Of a stretch of 64,000 nucleotides of DNA, positions 44,465-53,722 are shown piece after piece. Position 1 is the first letter of the stretch; every line of letters begins with the position of its first letter. Source of the stretch: CAYNHZ01 sp964397445 (GTDB taxonomy: Bacteria > Bacteroidota > Bacteroidia > Bacteroidales > UBA932); NCBI GenBank assembly GCA_964397445.1, contig CAYNHZ010000002.1, positions 1-64,000 of the forward strand, read 5' to 3'. Made by a program: the position numbers and the translations under genes. The notes under the pieces were generated by a model. It searched no databases. It saw nothing but the letters and a program-made list of their open reading frames with translations, and was not told the DNA's origin.

Positions 44465-45518
44465 TAAATTTGTCAATCAGTGATTTCATATCCTCGGGGA
44501 GTTCACTCTCAACGAGGATTTTTTGTTTTGTAGAGGGGTGGATGAAACCAATTGTTTGGGCGTGAAGTGCTTGGCGAGGTAAAATTTCGAAACAATTCTC
44601 AATAAATTGTTTGTATTTAGAGTATAGTGTCCCTTTCAATATCTTATCCCCTCCGTACCTTTCATCATTAAAAAGGGGGTGGCCGATATAGTTCATATGG
44701 ACACGTATCTGATGAGTTCGTCCCGTCTCTAACCTACATTCAATGACGGTTACATAATTGAGTCTTTTGATAACTTTATAATGGGTCACTGCGTGTTTGC
44801 CTCCAGATCCGTCTTCATACACTTTAAATCTCAATCTATCGTTTGGATCTCTTCCGATGTTGCCCACTATTGTTCCTTCATCATTCTTTACATCTCCCCA
44901 AACAATTGCAACATATTTACGTTCAATGGAGTGATCGAAAAATTGTTTTGCTAAATAGAGTTGTGATTCATCATTTTTCGCGATTAATAATGTTCCTGAG
45001 GTGTCTTTATCTATTCTATGAACCAAAACCCCCATTCTATCATCCTCAGCATCTTCCCCTTGACTTTTCCCCAAGTAGTATGCAAGGCCGTTGATAAGTG
45101 TTCCTGTGTAGTGTCCGCAACCAGGATGAACCACCAATCCGGCAGGTTTATTAATTACTAAAACATCTTCATCTTCATATCTTATATCCAAACTCATTTT
45201 CTCCGGTAAAATCTCAAATCCTTTTCTCCTATATGGTAAAAGGATTGTAATAATATCAAATGGTTTGACCTTATAATTTGCTTTTATTATTTTATCGTTA
45301 ACCCTGACATACTCTGCCTCTATTGCCAATTGGATCCGATGTCTCGAAGTGTGTTCCATTCGAGATGTGATATATTTATCTATGCGTAGTAGAGTCTGTC
45401 CTTTATCAACATTAAATCTAAAATGCTCAAACATACCTTGTTCGGCATCCTCTAATCCGTAATTTAACTCTTGATCGAGAAGTTCATCTTCGATTTGATC
45501 AATTCCTATTTGTTCCAT
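44439..45518 (-). CDS. rluD: 23S rRNA pseudouridine synthase RluD-like
   Basis: The 359-residue protein has an acidic N-terminal extension (1-30), an S4 domain (about 42-95) and a pseudouridine synthase domain with catalytic D170 in HRIDKDTSG and the RTHQIRVHM motif. The closest family role is RluD (positions 1911, 1915, 1917 of 23S rRNA). Its start overlaps the PASTA gene end by 20 bases, and its 3' end overlaps the outer-membrane protein gene. Confidence 0.93.
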   Translation of the reverse strand: MEQIGIDQIEDELLDQELNYGLEDAEQGMFEHFRFNVDKGQTLLRIDKYITSRMEHTSRHRIQLAIEAEYVRVNDKIIKANYKVKPFDIITILLPYRRKGFEILPEKMSLDIRYEDEDVLVINKPAGLVVHPGCGHYTGTLINGLAYYLGKSQGEDAEDDRMGVLVHRIDKDTSGTLLIAKNDESQLYLAKQFFDHSIERKYVAIVWGDVKNDEGTIVGNIGRDPNDRLRFKVYEDGSGGKHAVTHYKVIKRLNYVTVIECRLETGRTHQIRVHMNYIGHPLFNDERYGGDKILKGTLYSKYKQFIENCFEILPRQALHAQTIGFIHPSTKQKILVESELPEDMKSLIDKFTTLLGERP

Positions 45519-46293
45519 CTATTTTGGATTGGTCTTTGGTGAGATAGATTGTGACAGGGGAACCTAACCGATAACTTGAAGAGTCTCTGTTAGAGGGCTG
45601 TTGACGATATACAACCGCCTCTAAAGAGTCAGAATATGATGTAACAGTCTCATCAAAAAAGGCATTGGAGATATTTAATGAATTGTCGTGAATTTTCCCC
45701 TTGGCCATCAAATATTTATATCCGATAAGATTTGGAATAAAAGTGGCGTTGTCACGAGGATTGATTCCAAGTACAAGATCTATCGGGCTTTCGCTCTCTA
45801 CCTCCTCTCCAGGGGCGATATCTCTACCATCAATTTGCTGTGCCAAAACATTATTTGTAGCCATATCTTCCACATAGATAAGTTTACCAACAGCAAGTCC
45901 TTTAGCGATCAGCTCTGTCTTAGCCTGTCTGAGTGAGTATCCAATTACTGAAGGCATATCTATATATTTTGGTAGTATTGAATTGATTGTGAGTAATATT
46001 CTTCTTTTCTTTTTGACATTTGTTCCGGGTACAGGGTTTTGTTTTGAGACAAATCCACGTGCCATACTGCGAATATATACTGAGTCGGTAACATCAATAC
46101 GGAGTTTGCTTTTTTTAGCAAGATCTTTTGCATCCTCTATCGACATTTGGGTGAAGTCGGGAACAGTTAATTCACGATTATGTCTTGTTATAATATTGAG
46201 AGATATAGAGGTTATACTCAATAATATAAGTAGTAGAGATGCAATTTTAAGGATCGTTTTTACCCATTGATTTTTTATGTTCAGATGTTTCAT
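45499..46293 (-). CDS. PASTA-domain membrane protein
   Basis: The protein (264 residues from MKHLNIK) has one membrane helix (about 13-36) and three PASTA repeats (about 42-108, 110-180, 185-255), with typical starts such as VPDFTQMSIEDAKDLAKK and MPSVIGYSLRQAKTEL. PASTA domains bind peptidoglycan fragments in kinases and penicillin-binding proteins; here no kinase or transpeptidase domain is attached. The start was set at 46293 because a minus -7 element (46316-46323) would leave the upstream ATG with no leader; 46308 remains possible. It is followed by rluD. Confidence 0.87.
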   Translation of the reverse strand: MKHLNIKNQWVKTILKIASLLLILLSITSISLNIITRHNRELTVPDFTQMSIEDAKDLAKKSKLRIDVTDSVYIRSMARGFVSKQNPVPGTNVKKKRRILLTINSILPKYIDMPSVIGYSLRQAKTELIAKGLAVGKLIYVEDMATNNVLAQQIDGRDIAPGEEVESESPIDLVLGINPRDNATFIPNLIGYKYLMAKGKIHDNSLNISNAFFDETVTSYSDSLEAVVYRQQPSNRDSSSYRLGSPVTIYLTKDQSKIDGTNRN

Positions 46294-46315
46294 ATTGTGT
46301 ATTTGCATTTAGCCC

Positions 46316-46323
46316 CAAAAATA
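46316..46323 (-). promoter_or_regulatory. -7 box for the PASTA-rluD unit
   Basis: CAAAAATA on plus reads TATTTTTG on minus, matching TAnnTTTG. The -33 region is weak. Confidence 0.4.
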
Positions 46324-46387
46324 GTGTTTTTGATGCTAATAAAATAAAAAAACCGATTATATTTATTTTTCAAATCCAAATAAACCA

Positions 46388-46395
46388 TAATTTTG
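46388..46395 (+). promoter_or_regulatory. -7 box for rsmG
   Basis: TAATTTTG fits the -7 consensus and overlaps an upstream in-frame ATG at 46393, which rules that ATG out and supports the start at 46435. Confidence 0.5.
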
Positions 46396-46434
46396 CGAAT
46401 ATTAACCAAAAGAGTTTTATTCACATTAATTGTT

Positions 46435-47106
46435 ATGAGATCGGAATTGATAATCAAGTATTTTCCCAACATTACAGATGATCAGATATCTAAATTTGAA
46501 CAACTTTATCAATTGTATTTTGATTGGAATTCCAAAATCAATGTGATCTCTCGAAAAGATATTGATGATATTTATCTTCACCACATCCTCCACTCTTTGG
46601 CAATAGCAAAGTTTTCTGAAGTGAAGGGGGGTGTGTTCTTTCCTGGTTGCAGTGTTATAGATGTTGGAACAGGGGGAGGTTTTCCCGGAATTCCATTGGC
46701 AATCTTTTTCCCTGAGGTTAAGTTTACACTTTGTGACTCGATTGGTAAGAAAATAAAGGTGGTTGATGGTGTGACAGCTTCGCTGAGGCTAACAAATGTA
46801 AAAACTTATGTAGGGAGGGTTGAGGAACTTGATTCTAAGTTTGATTATGTAGTGTCTCGGGCAGTAGCACAGTTGTCCGATTTTTTCCCTTTGATCAAAG
46901 CAACTTTCACAAAAGGGGCAATCTTTCTTAAAGGTGGGGATACAGATGTTGAAATAGAGAGATTTAAAGGGGGAGATTATGGGTCAAAACAGATTCTTTT
47001 TAATTCTAAAAACAGATCAATTGAGACCTTTTTGATTAATGATTTTTTTGAAGAAGATTATTTTAATCAAAAAAAGATAATTTTTTTGGATAATATATGT
47101 AGATAA
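46435..47106 (+). CDS. rsmG: 16S rRNA (guanine527-N7)-methyltransferase
   Basis: RsmG methylates G527 of 16S rRNA. The S-adenosylmethionine motif VIDVGTGGGFPGIPLA is at 74-89, with LCDSIGKK and VSRAVA later. The length from MRSELIIKYF is 223 residues, slightly longer than usual because of a divergent C-terminal tail. The start at 46435 was chosen since the upstream one falls in the -7 box. Confidence 0.94.
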   Translation: MRSELIIKYFPNITDDQISKFEQLYQLYFDWNSKINVISRKDIDDIYLHHILHSLAIAKFSEVKGGVFFPGCSVIDVGTGGGFPGIPLAIFFPEVKFTLCDSIGKKIKVVDGVTASLRLTNVKTYVGRVEELDSKFDYVVSRAVAQLSDFFPLIKATFTKGAIFLKGGDTDVEIERFKGGDYGSKQILFNSKNRSIETFLINDFFEEDYFNQKKIIFLDNICR

Positions 47107-47137
47107 TTTGCTTTTTTCAACAAAAGCGTTACCTTTG
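47107..47137 (+). promoter_or_regulatory. Promoter for rpmH
   Basis: TTTG (47107-47110) and TACCTTTG (47130-47137) are 19 bases apart and lie 36 bases before rpmH, just after the rsmG stop. Confidence 0.75.
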
Positions 47138-47173
47138 CACTCCCAAATTTGACAAATAATAAATTATTAGGAT

Positions 47174-47326
47174 ATGAAACGCACATTTCAACCATCACAA
47201 CGCAAACGTCGCAATAAACACGGCTTTCGTGAACGTATGTCAACTCCAAACGGCCGCCGCGTATTGGCATCACGCCGTCGTCATGGTCGCAAAAAATTGA
47301 CTGTATCTTCAGAAGATCAATTCTAA
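47174..47326 (+). CDS. rpmH: 50S ribosomal protein L34
   Basis: The 50-residue basic protein reads MKRTFQPSQRKRRNKHGF at its start, a diagnostic L34 sequence, followed by RERMSTPNGRRVLASRRRHG and a short C-terminal tail SSEDQF. It has its own promoter at 47107-47137 and a hairpin after it. dnaA, its neighbour in many bacteria, lies about 8 kb away here. Confidence 0.98.
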   Translation: MKRTFQPSQRKRRNKHGFRERMSTPNGRRVLASRRRHGRKKLTVSSEDQF

Positions 47327-47349
47327 TACAGTCCTTTTATGTTAGGTGC

Positions 47350-47390
47350 AAGGCTGATTCGCTTAGGCGACCGCAGCCTTTTGCTTTTAT
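47350..47390 (+). terminator. Hairpin between rpmH and mqnE
   Basis: AAGGCTG (47350-47356) pairs with CAGCCTT (47374-47380), and an inner stem TCGC/GCGA (47359-47362 with 47367-47370) adds a second tier. A T-rich stretch follows. It may be a leaky terminator, since mqnE begins 8 bases after it. Confidence 0.55.
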
Positions 47391-47397
47391 ATAGGGT

Positions 47398-48480
47398 ATG
47401 ACTAATCAAATTATACAAATAGAAAAAAAAGTGAGTGAGGGTTTTCCCCTTTCTAAGGAGGAAATTATTTATTTATATGATTATCCTGATCTTGCAATAC
47501 TTTCATCCCTTGCAAATATTGTTAGGGAGAGGAAGAACGGAAAGAAGGTCTTTTATAAATGCAATTTTCATATTGAGCCGAGTAATATTTGTCGTCACCG
47601 ATGTGAATTCTGCTCTTATCGACGTGAGTCTGAACATCAGCCCGGAGCTTGGAGTATGTCGATAGAGCAAATAAGGAGATATTGTAGGGAGAAATATACT
47701 AAGGGGATGTCTGAGGTACATATTGTTGGAAGTGTTCATCCTGAAAGAAAGTTTGATTATTATGACGAGATTATAAGGGTGGTAAGGGAAGAATTGCCGG
47801 AAGATGTGGCAATTAAGGCCTATTCTGCTGTTGAGATCATAGATATGTGTACAGATGATGGTTTAGTTAATGTCAGAGAGATTGAGGAGGTCCTCGCAAG
47901 GTTGAAAAGATCGGGGTTAACTGAGTTACCCGGTGGTGGAGCTGAGATTTTGGATGATAGAATTAGGGAAAAAATATGTCCCGATAAGGCTACCTCAGAG
48001 CAATGGATAGAGGTGCATCGGGTGGCTCACAAACTTGGTATCTCTTCAAATGCGACTATGCTTTTCGGACATATCGAGAGTAGAGAAGATAGGGTTAATC
48101 ACATCATTAAGATCAGAGATCTTCAAGCAGAGAGTGGTGGATTCGGTGCCTTTATTCCACTTAAATACCATTCTGCAAATAATTTGGCCTCTGAGAAATA
48201 TTCTATTTCCGAGGTCGATACTGTGGAGATAATGAGGACATTTGCCATATCGAGAATTGCCCTTGATAATATACCTCACATCAAAGCCTATTGGCCGATG
48301 CTCGGAAGGGAAAATGCACAACTTGCACTCCTTTTTGGAGCAGATGATATAGATGGAACGATCAATGATTCAACTAAAATTTATAGTCTCGCCGGTGCTG
48401 AAGAGCAAAACCCTGGAATGGAAGAATCGGAACTAATAAGTATCGTGAAATCTGCCGGATTTGAACCTTGCAGGGTATAG
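47398..48480 (+). CDS. mqnE: Aminodeoxyfutalosine synthase (radical SAM)
   Basis: MqnE joins 3-(1-carboxyvinyloxy)benzoate and S-adenosylmethionine in the futalosine route to menaquinone. The radical SAM cluster motif CX3CX2C is C65, C69, C72. The conserved GGGAEI segment, NATMLFGH and the C-terminal AYWPMLG follow. The length of 360 residues fits. CofH/MqnC relatives are alternatives, but the CRHRCEFC pattern and GGGAEI region suit MqnE best. Other mqn genes are not in the window. Confidence 0.9.
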   Translation: MTNQIIQIEKKVSEGFPLSKEEIIYLYDYPDLAILSSLANIVRERKNGKKVFYKCNFHIEPSNICRHRCEFCSYRRESEHQPGAWSMSIEQIRRYCREKYTKGMSEVHIVGSVHPERKFDYYDEIIRVVREELPEDVAIKAYSAVEIIDMCTDDGLVNVREIEEVLARLKRSGLTELPGGGAEILDDRIREKICPDKATSEQWIEVHRVAHKLGISSNATMLFGHIESREDRVNHIIKIRDLQAESGGFGAFIPLKYHSANNLASEKYSISEVDTVEIMRTFAISRIALDNIPHIKAYWPMLGRENAQLALLFGADDIDGTINDSTKIYSLAGAEEQNPGMEESELISIVKSAGFEPCRV

Positions 48481-48490
48481 TTATTTACCC

Positions 48491-49069
48491 CTAAAAATGT
48501 TGTTTTTCAAGTATCTCTTTTGCTCTTCTTAATCTTGTCTTTATAGTGTTGATTGGAAGATTTAATTGTGCAGAGATCTCTTCGTAGGCATATTCATTTA
48601 CAAACCTCAATTTTGCAACCTCTTTGTAGAGAGGGGGAAGATTATCTATGGCATTGATAAGTTTGTCGTATGTTTGACTTCCAATCATACTCTCTTCGGG
48701 GGTGCCAACGATATCGGGAATTTCGTGGAGTTCATCATCTGGTTCGTTTATAGTGATCCCCCATTGGTTGTTATTTTTTCTATAATGATCGATTGCAGCA
48801 TTTTTGGCAATAGAGAACAACCAGGTCGAGAAAGCATACTCTTCTTTGAATTGATCTATTGAAAGATAGGCCTTTTTAAGGGCCTCTTGACATATATCAT
48901 CTATGTCCTGTTGGATGGAACAGTATGGATAGATAAAATGGCGCATTGAGTTTTGGTAGCGAGATATAAGTAATTCAAATGCTGTCTCATCCCCATTTTT
49001 GGCGGCATTAGCCAACATCAAATCACTCTGATCTGCCTCTTGATCAACGATTCTTTTATTATGTTTCAT
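48491..49069 (-). CDS. ECF-type RNA polymerase sigma factor
   Basis: The 192-residue protein has a sigma region 2 (about 25-100; DIDDICQEALKKAYLSIDQF, FSTWLFSIAKN) and region 4 (about 135-190; NLPPLYKEVAKLRF, YEEISAQLNLPINTIKTRLRRAKE). No anti-sigma gene is adjacent. The start at 49069, two bases after polA ends, is better than an in-frame TTG inside polA. It is therefore probably co-transcribed with queD-polA. The target genes are unknown. Confidence 0.92.
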   Translation of the reverse strand: MKHNKRIVDQEADQSDLMLANAAKNGDETAFELLISRYQNSMRHFIYPYCSIQQDIDDICQEALKKAYLSIDQFKEEYAFSTWLFSIAKNAAIDHYRKNNNQWGITINEPDDELHEIPDIVGTPEESMIGSQTYDKLINAIDNLPPLYKEVAKLRFVNEYAYEEISAQLNLPINTIKTRLRRAKEILEKQHF

Positions 49070-49071
49070 TG

Positions 49072-51771
49072 TTAATGTGCCTCTAACCAATTTATCCCTT
49101 TATTGCACTCAACTGTTAGGGGAATACCTATTTTTAAAACATTTTCCATCTCTTGAGTGACTAATTTTACAATGGTATCAACCTCTTCTTTAGGAACATC
49201 GAATAATAATTCGTCGTGAACCTGTAATATCATTCGACCCCTCAGATTTAACTCATTAATTTTATTGTAAACATTTATCATTGCCAATTTGATAATATCG
49301 GCAGCCGTCCCTTGAATTGGGGCATTGACAGCATTACGCTCTGCAAGTCCCCGTACAATTTGATTTTTTGAATGAATGTTCGGCAAATACCTTTTTCTGT
49401 GAAGCAATGTTTCCACATAGCCATCTTTTTTTGCTTTCTCCTTCATTGTCTCTATATACTCGTGTATTTTAGGATAATTTGCAAAGTACTCATCTATAAG
49501 TATTTTAGACTCTTTACGAGGGATATGTAGCCTTTGAGATAACCCAAATGATGAGATACCATATATAATCCCGAAATTTGCAACCTTTGCCTTGCTGCGT
49601 TGCTCACGAGAGACCTCATCCTCAGTAACTTTGAATATTTTAGAGGCGGTAGAGGTGTGTATATCTTTTCCCTCTCTGAATGCCTCTGTCATATCTGGAT
49701 CTGAGCTTAATGCTGCCATTATCCTGAGTTCGATCTGAGAGTAGTCGGCTGAGACAATGAATCCATCTTCATAGCTCGAGATAAAAGCCCGTCTGATCTC
49801 CCTCCCCATCTCTGTCCTGATTGGGATGTTTTGGAGATTAGGTTTGACAGAGCTCAATCTTCCTGTGGCTGTAAGTGATTGATTGAACGTTGTATGTATC
49901 TTACCTGTCTTTTGATCGATAAGAGAGGGGAGAGGGTCTATATATGTAGAGATGATCTTTTTTATCCCTCTAAACTGTAGTATATCATTGATAATAGGGC
50001 TTGTGTCCGATAGTTCAAGAAGTGTCTCTTCATCTGTTGAGTAATTACCTTTTGAATTTTTCTTGGCTTTTGGATCTAATTTCAATTTTTCAAATAGAAT
50101 TATTCCTAATTGGGTTGGTGAGGCGATGTTTAAATCGGGTTCATCGCACTCTCTCCTAATCCTCTCTTCAATAATTGAAAGTTCTTTTCCAAGATCTACT
50201 CCATACCTTGCAAGCATTGATGTATCAATCTTAAATCCTTGATATTCCATATCTGCAAGTACTCTGATGAGGGGCATCTCCATTTTTTCATATAGATCGA
50301 TCAAGGTCTTGTCCCTCTCAAAATCTTTTATAACTTCTTTGTATAGAGGGGTGAGAATGGAGGTCTCTATTGCCATCTTTTCTGAGTGAAGTGCATTGGT
50401 AACACTCTCTTCGCTATCTCTATTCTCAATGGTACTAAAAAGGTCTATTTCAACTCCAACCTTATCGTCATTATTTCCGACAGATTCGGAGACCATTTTA
50501 TCAATATCTGTATTGAGATATGAGTGCGATAAAAGCTCTATTTTGTGTCCCCTCTCAGGATTAATAAGATAGTGCATCAACTCTATATCTGCAAGATAGC
50601 CATTAAGAGTTATCCCCATTTTTCTAAGAAGTTTAATATATAGCTTCAGATTATATCCTATTTTCTTTATCGAATCATCCTCTAAAATCTCTTTTAATAG
50701 GTGTGGAAGTTGTGTTATGAACAATTTATCATCGCTTGATGAGTAAATAGATAAACTCCCATTTTTGGTAACATCTATGTTGATGGAGATAGATTTTGTT
50801 TCTCTCACTGCAGCGATAAATTGCTCTATTTCAACTCTATGCAAACCCTTTATTATTTGGTTGTCTTTATTTCCGGGAGCGACCTCATTTTGAGTAGGAG
50901 AGGGGAGAAGTTGTAATAATGAAAATAGTTCATATTGTGTAAATAGTTCCCTTGTCTTTTGTGATTCTCCTAACGATACTAAAAGGTCCTCTTCAGAGAA
51001 TGGGATATCGATGTCTGTCTTGATAGTGACTAAATATCTACTCAAATCTAAGTATGACGCTGCCTCTTTAAATGACTCTTGTTGTTTAAGGGGAAGTTTA
51101 TCAAGGTTTTGAATGATATTTTCTATACTTCCGTATTGAGAAATAAGTTTTTTTGCCCCAATCTCCCCTATCCCTTTAACACCCGGAACATTATCTGAGG
51201 CATCTCCCCAAATAGCAAGGATATCAATGACTTTTTTCGGATCATCAATGCAAAATTTGTCGCATATCTCCTTTTTTCCAACAATCTCATTTTCAGCTCC
51301 TCTTTTTCCAGGTTTGAATTGAATAATTTTGTCGGAAATTAACTGCCCGAAATCTTTATCAGGTGAGACCATATATACCAGATATCCATCTCTTTCACCT
51401 TTCTTTGCCATTGCCCCTATAACATCATCTGCCTCGTATCCGTTGATCATTATGACCGGTATATTAATGGAGTGAATTATCTCAACAAGCGGTTCAAGGG
51501 AGTTTTTTATAACCTCAGGTGTCGCACTTCTATTGGCTTTATACTGTGGAAATATTTCGTGGCGAAATGTCTTGCAGGGGGGGTCAAATGCAATCGCTAT
51601 GTGGCTTGGGTTCTCTTTTTTAATTAATTCGAGTATATATTTCATAAACCCGAATATTACCGAGGTGTCCACCCCTTTTGAATTGATCATCGGCCTCCTT
51701 AAAAATGCGTAGTACATTCTAAACATTAAGGAGTGACCATCAATCAAAAAAAGTTTTTTAGAATCATCCAT
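49072..51771 (-). CDS. polA: DNA polymerase I, proofreading domain degenerate
   Basis: Pol I fills gaps and removes RNA primers. The protein is 899 residues from MDDSKKL. The 5' nuclease domain (1-290; FLIDGHSL, GYEADDVIG) and the polymerase core (DYSQIELR, VHDELLFDV) are intact. In the middle 3'-5' exonuclease domain (about 305-500) the usual DxE reads D333-V-T, and the aspartate of exo II is Y378, so proofreading is probably lost, as in Taq and Bacillus enzymes. The start at 51771 avoids overlap with queD. Confidence 0.95.
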   Translation of the reverse strand: MDDSKKLFLIDGHSLMFRMYYAFLRRPMINSKGVDTSVIFGFMKYILELIKKENPSHIAIAFDPPCKTFRHEIFPQYKANRSATPEVIKNSLEPLVEIIHSINIPVIMINGYEADDVIGAMAKKGERDGYLVYMVSPDKDFGQLISDKIIQFKPGKRGAENEIVGKKEICDKFCIDDPKKVIDILAIWGDASDNVPGVKGIGEIGAKKLISQYGSIENIIQNLDKLPLKQQESFKEAASYLDLSRYLVTIKTDIDIPFSEEDLLVSLGESQKTRELFTQYELFSLLQLLPSPTQNEVAPGNKDNQIIKGLHRVEIEQFIAAVRETKSISINIDVTKNGSLSIYSSSDDKLFITQLPHLLKEILEDDSIKKIGYNLKLYIKLLRKMGITLNGYLADIELMHYLINPERGHKIELLSHSYLNTDIDKMVSESVGNNDDKVGVEIDLFSTIENRDSEESVTNALHSEKMAIETSILTPLYKEVIKDFERDKTLIDLYEKMEMPLIRVLADMEYQGFKIDTSMLARYGVDLGKELSIIEERIRRECDEPDLNIASPTQLGIILFEKLKLDPKAKKNSKGNYSTDEETLLELSDTSPIINDILQFRGIKKIISTYIDPLPSLIDQKTGKIHTTFNQSLTATGRLSSVKPNLQNIPIRTEMGREIRRAFISSYEDGFIVSADYSQIELRIMAALSSDPDMTEAFREGKDIHTSTASKIFKVTEDEVSREQRSKAKVANFGIIYGISSFGLSQRLHIPRKESKILIDEYFANYPKIHEYIETMKEKAKKDGYVETLLHRKRYLPNIHSKNQIVRGLAERNAVNAPIQGTAADIIKLAMINVYNKINELNLRGRMILQVHDELLFDVPKEEVDTIVKLVTQEMENVLKIGIPLTVECNKGINWLEAH

Positions 51772-51772
51772 T

Positions 51773-52213
51773 TTAATTATCACTTGATTTCCACTCTGCA
51801 AAAGAGGTGGCTGTTTCATACAATTTTATTGAGTGAAGAGAGACCTCTTTATTGAGTAAGTTTCCAATGATCTTTGCGAAGTATATTACAAGGTTTTCGC
51901 AAGTGGGCTGAAATGGGACAACTACGACATTGTCGTACCCCTTTTGTATCTCATTTATAAGTGGTGAACCCTCTTTAATTATTAAAGCGTGATCAAATTT
52001 GTCTAAGATAGCTCTGTTTACGATATCTTTTAAATCCGTGAAATCAATCAACATTCCGTATTTTGGTGATTTGGGATCTGTTATAGGAGAACCCTTTACA
52101 GTTACAAATAATCGATATGAGTGACCATGAATATGTCTGCATTTTCCATCATAGCCACAAAGTGTATGGGCCCCCTCAAATCGGAACTCTTTAGTAATGT
52201 TGATTATTGCCAT
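51773..52213 (-). CDS. queD: 6-carboxytetrahydropterin synthase (QueD/PTPS family)
   Basis: The 146-residue protein has the zinc ligands H16, H29 and H31 (AHTL and HIHGH), the catalytic cysteine C25, and PTCENL and FDHALI for pterin and catalysis. It most likely makes 6-carboxytetrahydropterin for queuosine; a 6-pyruvoyl-tetrahydropterin role is the alternative. The start at 52213 was chosen since a minus -7 element (52237-52244) lies between it and the longer start. One base separates it from polA. Confidence 0.88.
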   Translation of the reverse strand: MAIINITKEFRFEGAHTLCGYDGKCRHIHGHSYRLFVTVKGSPITDPKSPKYGMLIDFTDLKDIVNRAILDKFDHALIIKEGSPLINEIQKGYDNVVVVPFQPTCENLVIYFAKIIGNLLNKEVSLHSIKLYETATSFAEWKSSDN

Positions 52214-52236
52214 ATGTTTTATATTTATTCTTAATT

Positions 52237-52244
52237 CAAAAGTA
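52237..52244 (-). promoter_or_regulatory. -7 box for queD-polA
   Basis: CAAAAGTA on plus reads TACTTTTG on minus, matching the -7 element; it lies 23 bases upstream of the queD ATG at 52213. Confidence 0.5.
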
Positions 52245-52348
52245 CTATTTTTTTTTAAATCAGAGTTATTTATTATGATTGTCAAAGGGATAAATTGATT
52301 ACGAAAAATAAGAAAGAGAAGATTCTTTCTAAAAAATAGTAATAATAT

Positions 52349-52379
52349 TTTGTTTTTTGATTACACTCTATTATTTTTG
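52349..52379 (+). promoter_or_regulatory. Promoter for the aminotransferase
   Basis: TTTG (52349-52352) and TATTTTTG (52372-52379) are 19 bases apart. They exclude the upstream start at 52357 and support ATG 52399. Confidence 0.7.
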
Positions 52380-52398
52380 TAGACAAATCAAAAACATT

Positions 52399-53586
52399 AT
52401 GGCACTAAATCTTACTGAATTTTTATCAAATAATGCAAAGAGTATGAGAAGATCAGCTATCAGAGATCTTCTTAATGTTGCAAATAAACCTGAAATTATC
52501 TCTTTCGGAGGTGGATTTCCAAACACACTAACATTTCCTGTTGAGGATTTGAAACAAATAATGGTAGAACTTATGGATGAAATGCCAAATAAGGTTCTCC
52601 AATATGGTTCTACTGAGGGCAGTGTTGCTCTTAGAACGCAGATTGCGAAAAGATATGAGAAAGAGGGGATTAAAGTTAGTATTAAAAATATCCTTGTAAC
52701 AACAGCTTCTCAACAAGCTATCGACCTTGTTTCAAGAATTTTTATCAATCCCGGTGATACTGTTTTATGCGGTTTACCCTCTTATCTTGGGGCATTGCAA
52801 GCATTTTGGTCTTATCAAGCAAATCCTATTGGAATAAAAAATGATGAAGAGGCTGAGGCTGTAGTTAGCGCATTGATCTCTACAGGTAAGAAACCTAAAT
52901 TTATTTATGCTATTCCCGACTTCCAAAACCCATCAGGGGTCACTATGAATTTGCAAAAAAGGAGAGAACTTATTGCTGTTGCTCAAAAATATGATTTGAT
53001 TATCCTTGAAGATAGTCCTTATAAAGAGATTCGTTTCGAAGGAGAATCATTCCCTACTCTATATTCAATGGATCCTGAGAGGGTTATCCTTCTCGGTACA
53101 TTCTCTAAAACCTTTGTTCCCGGTTTCCGCCTTGGTTGGGTTATGGCAAATGAACAAATTATTGATAAATTGATAGTTGCCAAACAATCATCAGATCTTT
53201 GCACCCCTATTTTTACACAGGAGGTAGCTGCTCGTTATATGGAGAAAGGACTTTTTGATGCAAATCTTCAAAAAACCATCACCCTATACAGACATAAGAG
53301 GGATTTGATGCACGAATGTTTAACCAAATATATGCCTAAGGGTGTTACCTGGACAAGACCTGAAGGTGGCTTATTCCTATTCGTTACCCTTCCTGAAGGG
53401 ATGGATTCAAGGGCTTTGTTCGATATAGCAATCAAAGAGAATGTTGCATTTGTTATTGGAGAGGTATTCTTCTGTGATGGAAAGGGACAAAACACTCTCC
53501 GTCTAAATTTCTCTTATGTTGATGATGAACAAATGGTTGAAGGAGTTAAGAGGTTAGGAAACGCTATATCTAAGATGATGAAATAA
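52399..53586 (+). CDS. PLP-dependent aminotransferase, class I (2-aminoadipate-like)
   Basis: The 395-residue protein is a fold-type I aminotransferase: the PLP lysine is K237 in TFSKTFVPGFRLGW, with DFQNPSG and the C-terminal RLNFS for carboxylate binding. The group includes 2-aminoadipate and aromatic/branched-chain aminotransferases (MocR/LysN-like without the DNA-binding domain). The substrate cannot be read from sequence. It has its own promoter and a terminator after it, so it is monocistronic. Confidence 0.92.
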   Translation: MALNLTEFLSNNAKSMRRSAIRDLLNVANKPEIISFGGGFPNTLTFPVEDLKQIMVELMDEMPNKVLQYGSTEGSVALRTQIAKRYEKEGIKVSIKNILVTTASQQAIDLVSRIFINPGDTVLCGLPSYLGALQAFWSYQANPIGIKNDEEAEAVVSALISTGKKPKFIYAIPDFQNPSGVTMNLQKRRELIAVAQKYDLIILEDSPYKEIRFEGESFPTLYSMDPERVILLGTFSKTFVPGFRLGWVMANEQIIDKLIVAKQSSDLCTPIFTQEVAARYMEKGLFDANLQKTITLYRHKRDLMHECLTKYMPKGVTWTRPEGGLFLFVTLPEGMDSRALFDIAIKENVAFVIGEVFFCDGKGQNTLRLNFSYVDDEQMVEGVKRLGNAISKMMK

Positions 53587-53604
53587 TTTTTTATTGATAG
53601 ATTA

Positions 53605-53660
53605 AAAGGGGCTGAATCGAAGGAGAATTTTCTCGACTTCTATTTCAGTCCTTTTTTTCT
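53605..53660 (+). terminator. Terminator after the aminotransferase gene
   Basis: AAAAGGGGCTGAA and TTCAGTCCTTTT form an imperfect stem with a smaller inner hairpin, followed by a T-run. It ends the aminotransferase transcript before the next -7 box (53683-53690). Confidence 0.65.
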
Positions 53661-53682
53661 TTAGGGCTACGATAAATATTGG

Positions 53683-53690
53683 TACATTTG
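53683..53690 (+). promoter_or_regulatory. -7 box for the DUF1963 gene
   Basis: TACATTTG fits TAnnTTTG, 32 bases before the DUF1963 ATG. The -33 box is weak. Confidence 0.5.
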
Positions 53691-53722
53691 TTTTTAATTT
53701 ACTAATAATCAACTTTACAATT

